Origin: Brachionus koreanus
Taxonomy: Eukaryota > Rotifera > Eurotatoria > Ploima > Brachionidae
NCBI GenBank assembly: GCA_016987375.1
Contig: PJRA01000198.1
Location: forward strand, 1,704,137-1,755,747
DNA length: 51,611 bases
Direction: 5' to 3'
Shown in pieces: positions 43,511-51,611 of this stretch. Both the position numbers and the translations under genes were made by a program. The stretch's first letter is position 1, and each line of letters begins with the position of its first letter. The notes under the pieces were generated by a model. That model was not told where the DNA came from. It worked only from the letters and a program-made list of their open reading frames with translations, and did no database searches.

Positions 43511-43518
43511 TGACGTCA
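43511..43518. promoter_or_regulatory. Perfect CRE palindrome upstream of ACC
   Basis: TGACGTCA, the full cAMP-response element bound by CREB/ATF proteins, lies about 540 bp before the acetyl-CoA carboxylase start codon. It is rare by chance in sequence this AT-rich. At 43572-43585 is TCACATGAGGTGAT, an inverted pair of TCAC half-sites that loosely resembles an SREBP site. Both are candidates only. Confidence 0.4.
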
Positions 43519-43800
43519 TGGCTTAATGAGTTTCCAAAATGGCATAGAATTATAATAAATTATTGCAAATTTCACATGAGGTGATAGCTTTGCGTCAAAA
43601 TTTTTCAAAGCTTAATATCTAATGATTAAACATTTAATAAAAAAATCGTATGATTAAAAGTTTATTTTAAATAGAGATGTGAATGGAGCTTAATAGTTTG
43701 TCAGTTGGCTCAAAAAAACAAGTCAAACAGAGGAATGCATTTATGAGAATAGTATTGAGCCTCAAGGCACAGAATGCTTCGGGCTTTTGTTAAACAATTT

Positions 43801-43835
43801 TCTCTTTCTCTCTCTCTCTTTCTCTCTCTCTCTCT
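43801..43835. repeat. CT-rich microsatellite upstream of ACC
   Basis: A nearly pure polypyrimidine CT/CTT run of about 35 bp, about 225 bp before the start codon. In compact genomes such runs (GAGA-type on the other strand) can act as promoter elements; here that is only a possibility. Confidence 0.85.
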
Positions 43836-44059
43836 TATGTACATGCAGCATGCACTTTATTTTTTCTTGAATTAAATATTTCTATACACATAAAAAAATA
43901 AATAAACTAATGCAAGTCGACACAGTGAAATTTGTGTCACTTTGCAACCAGAGCAACCATTATTTTTTAATTTTTGTAAAATTTTCCAAAAGAAACATGT
44001 GAACATAGAGAATATATCGATTTAATCGAGTGTTGTCTAATTTTAGATGATAAACTAAA

Positions 44060-47000
44060 ATGAACAAGAACGTATCAGTTAAGTTCTCAATAGGTAAGTC
44101 CCAATCAAGCGAATCGTTAGCATCGATGAACGAAAATTCAACAATGAAAGCGAACAGTTCCTCTGAAAGCCTAAAGTAAGTTTGAAACGCACACTAACAA
44201 CATTTTGTTTGTGCATTGTCTAATCTCAATTACTTCAATTTAAGACAATCGAACGCGTCGCCAAATTCAATATTGACCGCACGGCGATCATCGCACAAGC
44301 TGTTCGATCCAAACGAACTAAGCATAATCGGCTCGCCGGACGAGTTTGTGCAAAAGTTCGGCGGCACTCGAGTCATCAAAACAGTTCTGATAGCCAACAA
44401 TGGCATTGCAGCTGTCAAATGCATGCGTTCAATACGTCGCTGGTCCTACGAAGTGTTCAGAAACGAGCGCGCAATCAAATTCGCCGTTATGTACACACCC
44501 GAGGACTTGAAAGCCAATGCAGGTAAGTCAAATCTAGACTAGGTCGCCATTGCTAATTGTCTAAAAGTGTGCTCATTTTAAAAAGAGTATATCAGAATGG
44601 CAGATCATTGTGTTCGTGTGCCGGGCGGCTCCAACAACAACAACTATGCCAACTGTGACTTGATATTGGACATAGCCAAGCGCATACCAGTTCAAGCGGT
44701 ATGGGCCGGCTGGGGCCATGCATCGGAGAACCCGAAGCTTCCGGAAATATTGACGCGCAACGACATTGCGTTCATAGGGCCGCCCGAATCGGCCATGTGG
44801 GCTCTCGGCGACAAGATTGCCTCGTCGATCGTAGCTCAAACGGCCAACGTTCCGACCATACCGTGGTCGGGCTCCAATCTAACAGTCAAACAGACTGTCA
44901 AAACGTGTACAGTCGATATGGAAACGTATGAAAAAGCGTGTGTGAGCACGGCCGAGGACGGGTTGGAGCGAGCGCGTCAAATCGGCTATCCGCTCATGAT
45001 TAAAGCTAGTGAAGGCGGCGGTGGCAAAGGTATTCGCAAAGTGCTAGGCGAAGAAGACTTTGCGCACTCGTTTCGCCAAGTGCAGGCCGAAGTTCCGGGC
45101 TCGCCCATTTTCATAATGAAATTTGCGCCAAATGCGCGCCACATCGAAGTGCAAATATTGGCCGATTGTTATGGCAGTGCCATTTCGTTGTTCGGTCGCG
45201 ACTGCTCCATTCAACGAAGACACCAGAAAATAATCGAAGAAGCGCCGGCTGTGGTCGCCGACCGGCAAATATTGCAGAGCATGGAAAGAGACGCAGTCAA
45301 ATTGGCCAAAATGGTTGGCTATGTGAGCGCCGGAACTGTCGAGTATTTGTACAATCCCGAAGATTGCACTTACTGCTTTCTCGAGTTGAATCCTCGCCTA
45401 CAAGTCGAACATCCGTGCACTGAAATGATAACTGGTGTCAACTTGCCCGCTTGTCAACTTCAAGTTGCCATGGGCCTGCCTCTGCATCGAATAAAAGACA
45501 TACGAAAGTTGTACAATGTTGAAAATTTGAGCAGCGACTGTGAAATTGACTTTGAGAGCGAGGCTAGAAGACCGGAGGCCAATGGTCACGTGATTGCGGC
45601 TCGCATAACAAGCGAAAATCCGGACGAAGGCTTCAAGCCGTCGTCGGGCAACGTGAGCGAGCTCACTTTTCGCAGCAATAGAAATGTTTGGGGCTACTTT
45701 AGTTTGGCGGCGTGCGGCGGCCTGCACGAATTTGCCGACTCGCAATTCGGCCATTGTTTTTCGTGGGGCGAGACGCGAGAAATAGCGCGAGAAAACTTGG
45801 TATTTGCGCTCAAAGAGCTGTCGATTCGGGGCGACTTTCGCACCACTGTCGAATACTTGATCAAATTGCTCGAGACCGAGGCCTACATTGAGAACCGACT
45901 TGACACTGGCTGGCTCGATCACTTGATCGCCAATCGACTAGTAACCCAGCAGCCAGATCTAATTCTCTCGATTATATGCACTGCATTGCATGTTGCCGAC
46001 AAACAAATCGAGGACAAATTCGACAATTTTAGACACAATCTAGAACGTGGTCAAATACTGCCACTGAACACATTGAAAACAAGCGTAGATGTTGAACTAG
46101 TTCAGGACAATTACAAGTATGTTCTAACAGCTACTAAATGCGGACCAAATAGCTACATATTGGTAATGAACAATTCTCATGTGGAAGTGGAAGTTCATCG
46201 GCTGATAGACGGCGGCCTATTGATCAATTTCGATGGCTCGAGCTATGTTACTTTTTTGATCGAGGACGTGAACACCTATCGCATTACGATCGGCATCGAA
46301 ACGTGCGTATTTCAAAAGCAGAACGATCCGACGTTGCTTAGATCGCCGTCGGCCGGCAAACTAGTGCACTTTTTGGTCGATGACGGCGAGCATGTGCAAG
46401 CAGGTCAAGTGTACGCCGAAATCGAAGTGATGAAAATGATTATGGAGCTTAGATCGACAGTGAGCGGCAGAGTGCAGCACGTCAAGCGAAACGGCTCTGT
46501 TTTAGAAGTGGGTGCCATTATCGCTCGACTCCAAGTGGACGACATGTCCCTTGTTCAACAAGTCAATTTGTACAAGGAAAAATTTGGCGAGCCCAAAGGC
46601 CCAAAAGTAAAAGGCAACAAGCTGCATCAAGTCTTTCAGAGTACAAAAGAGGCCTTGTCGCACATACTCGCCGGCTACTCGTATCCGGAGCCGTATTTCA
46701 AAGAGCGGGCCGAGTCGGCCGTCAACACTCTAATGAACGCGCTCCGTGATCCGAGTCTGCCTCTGCTCGAACTGCAAGATTTGATCTCGTCCATACAAGG
46801 ACGCATTCCTCAGCTAGTCGAAAAGAGCATCTATCGCCTAATCACTCAGTACGCTAACAATTTAACGTCGGTACTAGCCCAGTTTCCAAGTCAACAAATA
46901 GCCAATGTAATCGACACGTATGCCAATTCGATTGAGAAAAAAAGCGAACGCGAAGCATTTTTCAACAATGTTCAATTTGTTGTGCAACTAGTGCAACGGT

Positions 47001-50000
47001 ATCGCAATGGCATCAAGGGACACATGAAAATGGTCATACAAGACTTGATCAAGCAGTACATAGCTGTCGAAGCCCAATTTCAGCATTCGAATTACGACAA
47101 ATGCATAAACAATTTGCGTGAATTGCACAAAGACAACATGGAAGCTGTTCTAAATGTCATTTTTTCGCATGCCAATTACTCGAACAAAAATCAATTGGTT
47201 ATTATGCTAATAAACGTTTTGTTTAGCAAAGATCCGACGTTGACTGACGAGTTGACTTCGTCGCTTCAAGAGCTAACGCAGCTAAAAAATCCCAAGAATG
47301 GCAAAGTGTCGCTGAAAGCGCGCCAAGTTCTCATTGCTTTTCAACAACCGCCGTACGAACAACGCCACAATCAAATGGAGTCCATGTTTTTGTCTGCCAT
47401 TAACATGTACGGACACAAAATGTGTCAGGACAGCTTGCAGAAAATGATATTGTCCGAAACGTCCATATTCGACGTGTTGCACTCGTTTTTCTTTCACACA
47501 AATGTACAAGTGAGACAGGCAGCGTTGGAGGTGTACGTGCGCCGCTCCTACATAGCCTACGAGTTGAACAGTGTGCAGCACTATTTTTTGAACAATGCAC
47601 AATGTTTGGTCGAGTTTCAGCTTCAATTGCCGTCCAATCATCCGAATCGATCGTTGTACAAATTTGCCACAGTGCCACATGTCGAGAGTCAGAGCGACAT
47701 TTTGACTGTGCTAATGAACAATAGCGATGAAAAAATGCAATTTCAACGCATGGGCATTTTGTCTGCGTTCGAAAATTGGACTATGCTAGTGAACAATTTT
47801 GACGAGCTAGTGTCACGCTTCAAAGTGTTCTCGAAAAACGAGCTCTATCTCAAATCGCAAAATTTCAGTCCAACACCACTTCAAATAAACAGTGCTGAGA
47901 CGTCGCCAGACTTTGCCAATCGTCTCGACTCTGTCGCCAGTCATCATCGTCCGGCTGCCAATTTAAAACACGACCAAGAGCTCGAGTCAATCGCCAGCAA
48001 CATGAATATGAACTGTTCTGTGCTTAGTACGCCACAAAGTCGCAAACAATCGGTCGCTGAATCAACGTCGTCGCCGCCCTCCTCCTCCTCGCCCTCCTCC
48101 TGCTGCTGCTCGTCCTCCTCGTCCTACAATGACACAATTAACATTTTAAATGTGTTCATACGCGACTTTGCCACTGACATTGATGACGAATCGTTGGCTA
48201 GTGTGTTTCTGGAATTTGTTCAGGCGAAAAAAAATCTACTAAAACAAAAAAAAGTTAGACGATTGACATTCAGCGTGGGACAAAAGCGACAACAGCCGTC
48301 GTTTTTTACGTTTAGAGCACGTGACGACTATCAAGAAGACAAGATCTATCGTCATTTGGAGCCGGCAATGGCCTTTCAACTCGAAATCTATCGTTTGAGA
48401 AACTTTTCTCTCGAGCTAATACCGACAGGCAATTTAAAAATGCACTTGTACTTGGGCAGAGCCAAAGTGCCCAAGGGACAAGAGGTGACCGATTTTAGAT
48501 TTTTTGCCCGATGCATTATTCGTCACTCGGACTTGGTTACCAAGGAGGCCAGCTACGAGTACTTGCAGTCCGAGGCCGAGAGAACACTGCTCGAAGCGTT
48601 GAACGAGCTCGAGTGCGCTTTTTCGCACACTTGCGCCAATAAAACAGACTGCAATCACATATACATGTGCTTTGTGCCGTGTGTGTGCATAGATCCGCTC
48701 AAAGTAGAAGAGAGCGTCCGTTCCATGGTGCTCAAGTATGGCTCGCGTCTCTGGAAGCTGAGAGTGCTGCAAGCCGAGCTCAAAATGACTTTGAGATTGA
48801 CGCCCGAAGGCCAAAAAGTTCCCATACGCATATTTTTGACCAATGAGAGCGGCTACTATTTGGACATATCGTTGTATCGCGAAATTACCGATCAAGTGTC
48901 GGGCGAAACCTATTTTGAGAGCTATTCGCACAAAAAAGGACCGTTGCACGGCCGTTTGCTGCGCACGCCGTACTTTACGCGCGATCACTTGCAGCAAAAA
49001 CGATTCGCCGCTCAGTCCAGCGGCACCACTTATGTGTACGATTTTCCCGAAATGTTTCGACAATCGTTGATGAAAATATGGCGCACACATTACAACCAAT
49101 TGTCCACTTTAAAGCAAACCAAACAATATGAGGAGAAAATTAAAAACGAACTAAACAATTTGATGCAGTCGGACTTTTTTACTAGTGTTGAACTAGTGCT
49201 CAATGAACAAAACGAGCTTGTTGAGACAAATCGATTGCCTGGCGAGAACACAAATGGCATGATTGCGTGGAAGATGAGCTTTAAAACGCCCGAGTACACA
49301 AATGGCAGACAAATAATTGTGATTGCCAATGACATTACGTACAAAATAGGAAGCTTTGGCATGGAAGAGGATTTGGTGTTTAAGAAAGCGTCTCAATTGG
49401 CCAGAAGCCTATGCATACCGAGAATTTACATATCGGCAAATAGCGGTGCCCGGATCGGTCTAGCCGAAGAGCTAAAACAATTGTTTCAAGTGGCATGGAA
49501 CGATCAAACAAATCCGGACAAAGGCTACCAGTACATTTATTTGACGCCGAGTGACTATCAAAAAATAAGAGAGAGTGAAACGAACGCGTCCATTTTGAAC
49601 GCTGAACTAGTCGTTGATGAGCGAACAAATGAGAAACGATACAAAATAGTTGACATAATGGGCAAAGAAAACGGCATTGGAGTGGAGAATTTGCGCGGCT
49701 CGGGCATGATTGCGGGCGAAACGTCACAGGCCTATAACGAAATATGCACAATCAGCTTGGTTACTTGTCGTGCTGTGGGCATAGGCGCCTATTTGGTACG
49801 CTTGGGCCAGCGTGTAATTCAAGTAGAAAATAGTCACATTATATTGACTGGTGCTAGCGCATTGAACAAAGTGCTTGGCCGCGAAGTGTACACATCTAAT
49901 ACACAATTGGGCGGCGTGCAAATAATGCACAACAATGGCATATCGCACGACGTGGTAACCGATGATTTTGAAGGCGTTTTTTTAATACTCAAATGGCTGG

Positions 50001-51418
50001 CATATATGCCCGACAGACTGGTGCGCAACGCTCCATTGAGACTGCCGATTGTAAGCAGTTGTTTCGACTTGATCGATAGAGAAATCGAGTACTATCCGAC
50101 CAAAATGGCGTACGATCCGCGTCACATGCTCGAGGGTAGATGCGCGCATGGCGGCTGCTGGCAGAGCGGATTTTTTGACCGCGATTCGTTTCACGAAGTG
50201 ATGAAAGCCTGGGCCAAGACTGTGGTGTGCGGCCGAGCTCGTCTAGGCGGCATTCCGCTCGCGGTAATCGCTGTCGAGACTAGAGCGGTCGAGCTGCAAA
50301 CGCCCGCCGATCCGGCCAATCTCGACACCGATGCTCGCTCTCTGCAACAAGCTGGACAAGTCTGGTTCCCCGATTCGGCTTACAAAACTTCTCAGGCCAT
50401 CAAGGACTTTAATCGCGAACAGCTGCCTCTAATGATATTCGCCAATTGGCGAGGCTTCTCCGGCGGCATGAAAGACATGTACGAACAAGTGATTAAATTT
50501 GGCGCCTATATTGTCGACGCACTCAGAGAATATAGGCAACCAGTGATCATTTACATACCGCCAAATGCCGAATTGAGAGGAGGCGCATGGGTCGTTGTCG
50601 ATCCGACCATCAACGATCGCTATATGGAAATGTATGCGGACAAAGAGAGCAGAGGTAATGTGCTCGAGCCCGAGGGCACTGTCGAAATAAAGTATAGAAC
50701 GAGAGATTTGGTCAAAACTATGCATCGTGTTGATGTTGTATGCAAAGATTTAAAAGAGAAAATGAAAGCGCTAAGAGCTCAGTGTGAAAACGAGCCTACT
50801 GGTGAGCTAAGACAAAAAATAAACGAGCTTGAGAAAAGTCTCGAGGCTAGAGAAAAGCAGCTAATTCCCATTTATCATCAAATATCGGTTACTTTTGCCG
50901 ATTTGCACGATACGCCTGGTCGAATGAAACAAAAGTGTGTTATCAAAGAAATTATTGAGTGGAAGACGAGTAGACGATTTTTTTACTGGAGACTGAGAAG
51001 ACTGTTGGCACAGGACGATCTGGTCAAATTGATTATGTCCAATTCAGAGCAGAGTTTTGACGATTCGTTGTGTTTGTTGAAACAATGGATAGATCAATTG
51101 GAAACTATTGATTGGAACCAAAATGAAAAAGTGGCCTTGTGGCTTGAGTCTCAGTTAGACGATGAGAAAAATCTTAGAGAAGACAGCTTTGCTTGGGATA
51201 GAATAAAAAAACTAAAACATGATCAAGTTTTCAATCATATAAAAGGTCTTATTGACCAGTATCCTGATATTGCCATGGAATCAATTGAGCATGTGGTTCA
51301 GACTGTGTCAGAGAAGCGAATTAAGGCTATCATGGATCTATTGAGTGTCAAATTGGCTGAGAAAAATCAAAAATCATCTGAAACGTCTCTGCTCAATTCA
51401 ACGCCCATTCGCAATTAG
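44060..51418 (+). CDS. ACACA: Acetyl-CoA carboxylase, eukaryotic multidomain
   Basis: Exons 44060-44175, 44245-44522 and 44586-51418 (introns 69 and 63 bp, GT-AG) encode 2408 residues, within the range of animal ACCs. It carboxylates acetyl-CoA to malonyl-CoA, the committed step of fatty acid synthesis and the brake on mitochondrial fatty acid uptake. Domains: biotin carboxylase from about residue 78 ([17 protein letters not shown]; Gly-rich ATP loop [10 protein letters not shown] near 274; [11 protein letters not shown] near 398); biotin carrier EVMKM with the biotinylated Lys about 748; a long central region; carboxyltransferase from about 1687 ([15 protein letters not shown]) with [18 protein letters not shown] near 2084. 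The N-terminus is short and hydrophilic with no mitochondrial anchor, so it is probably cytosolic ACC1-type. RRSSHKLF (Ser55) could be an AMPK-type inhibitory site. The central region carries a Ser/Pro/Cys run coded by a TCC/TGC microsatellite. Only one ACC gene is in view, so ACACA versus ACACB cannot be separated. The exon is much GC-richer than its flanks. Confidence 0.97.
48070..48126 (+). repeat. TCC/TGC microsatellite within ACC coding sequence
   Basis: Imperfect trinucleotide repeat (TCC, TCG, TGC units) encoding [20 protein letters not shown] in the non-catalytic central region of the carboxylase. The frame is kept on both sides, so length changes in steps of three would be tolerated. 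A neighbouring Ser-rich stretch (SRKQSVAES) suggests a disordered, possibly phosphorylated loop. Confidence 0.85.
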
Positions 51419-51611
51419 GATAAATCAAATCAATTCAAGCTTTTGTTTTGTCCATTATTTTATTTTTGTTTAGGATTTTATCATTTTATATAATATTTTA
51501 TATATTTTTTAAAATCAAAGTAAACACGTTTAGTTTTAGTTTTCACTGATAATTTTATTTTAAAAAAAAAATGAAGTGAAAATAAAATTTTTATCTTCAA
51601 AATTAATTTTT
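51419..51611 (+). terminator. ACC 3' untranslated region and poly(A) signal
   Basis: AT-rich 3' flank after the TAG at 51416. AATAAA at 51582-51587 is the best polyadenylation signal before the window ends. Confidence 0.6.

Larger units (their letters stand above)
39677..44059. other. Gene-free region between INCENP and ACC
   Basis: AT-rich with no convincing gene. A 74-residue frame at 42584-42808 starts in less AT-rich sequence (its first 27 codons look coding-like, up to about 42665) and could hold an untranslated or alternative 5' exon of the carboxylase gene, but nothing proves it. The region also contains the element-like block 41244-42403, a perfect CRE at 43511 and a CT microsatellite at 43801. 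The final 500 bp are presumably the carboxylase promoter. Confidence 0.45.

Noticed and set aside
48434..49099. 221-residue minus-strand open frame inside the carboxylase gene
   Set aside because: It is the antisense shadow of a conserved, GC-rich coding exon; the sense frame is unmistakable acetyl-CoA carboxylase. The same applies to all other frames overlapping 44060-51418.
1..51611. CRISPR arrays, bacterial operons or prophage
   Set aside because: No regularly spaced repeats with unique spacers, and the gene content and introns are eukaryotic.

Overview
The window is animal (metazoan) nuclear DNA. It is extremely AT-rich, the genes have very short introns (about 47-81 bp where I could place them), and it carries animal-specific genes: voltage-gated proton channels, a Hes bHLH-Orange-WRPW repressor, a ciliary tektin, an INCENP-type chromosomal passenger protein and an animal-type multifunctional acetyl-CoA carboxylase. 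A small spiralian such as a monogonont rotifer fits best, but that is an inference from gene style, not a proven assignment. Exon coordinates below come from reading splice sites and frames by eye. For every intact multi-exon model the exon lengths sum to a multiple of three.

Layout. 1-2.2 kb: repeat debris. 2.2-6.4 kb: an array of Hv1-type proton channel genes on the plus strand (one terminal exon only, then two complete genes 154 bp apart). 7.3-8.3 kb: an intronless rhodopsin-like GPCR. 8.4-10.7 kb: a mariner relic and LINE relics. 11.4-13.2 kb: a leucine-rich-repeat gene on the minus strand carrying one in-frame TAG and one homopolymer frameshift. 13.4-17.4 kb: transposon relics (hAT-like, Tc1/mariner, nested TTAA-flanked MITEs) and a 100-bp assembly gap. 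17.4-29 kb: a gene-poor stretch centred on one Hes gene (23.2-23.9 kb, minus). 29-30.5 kb: a LINE tail and a third mariner copy. 31.7-33.1 kb: a tektin-1-like gene (minus) with a strong RFX X-box upstream. 33.8-35.4 kb: foldback and LINE relics. 35.8-39.7 kb: an INCENP-like gene (plus) whose one long intron has been colonised by transposable elements. 39.7-44 kb: gene-free. 44.06-51.42 kb: a complete acetyl-CoA carboxylase gene (plus), almost all in one 6.8 kb exon of much higher GC.

The genes do not form a pathway; they are ordinary neighbours. I found no CRISPR array and no intact mobile element. The points most worth following up are: the proton channel cluster, with one paralogue that has lost the conserved S2 acid; an LRR gene whose stop codon is also a near-ideal 3' splice site; a Hes protein lacking the class-defining basic-region proline; the X-box in front of tektin; several small TE families defined by matching ends within this window; and a possible spliced-leader-style acceptor just upstream of most start codons.
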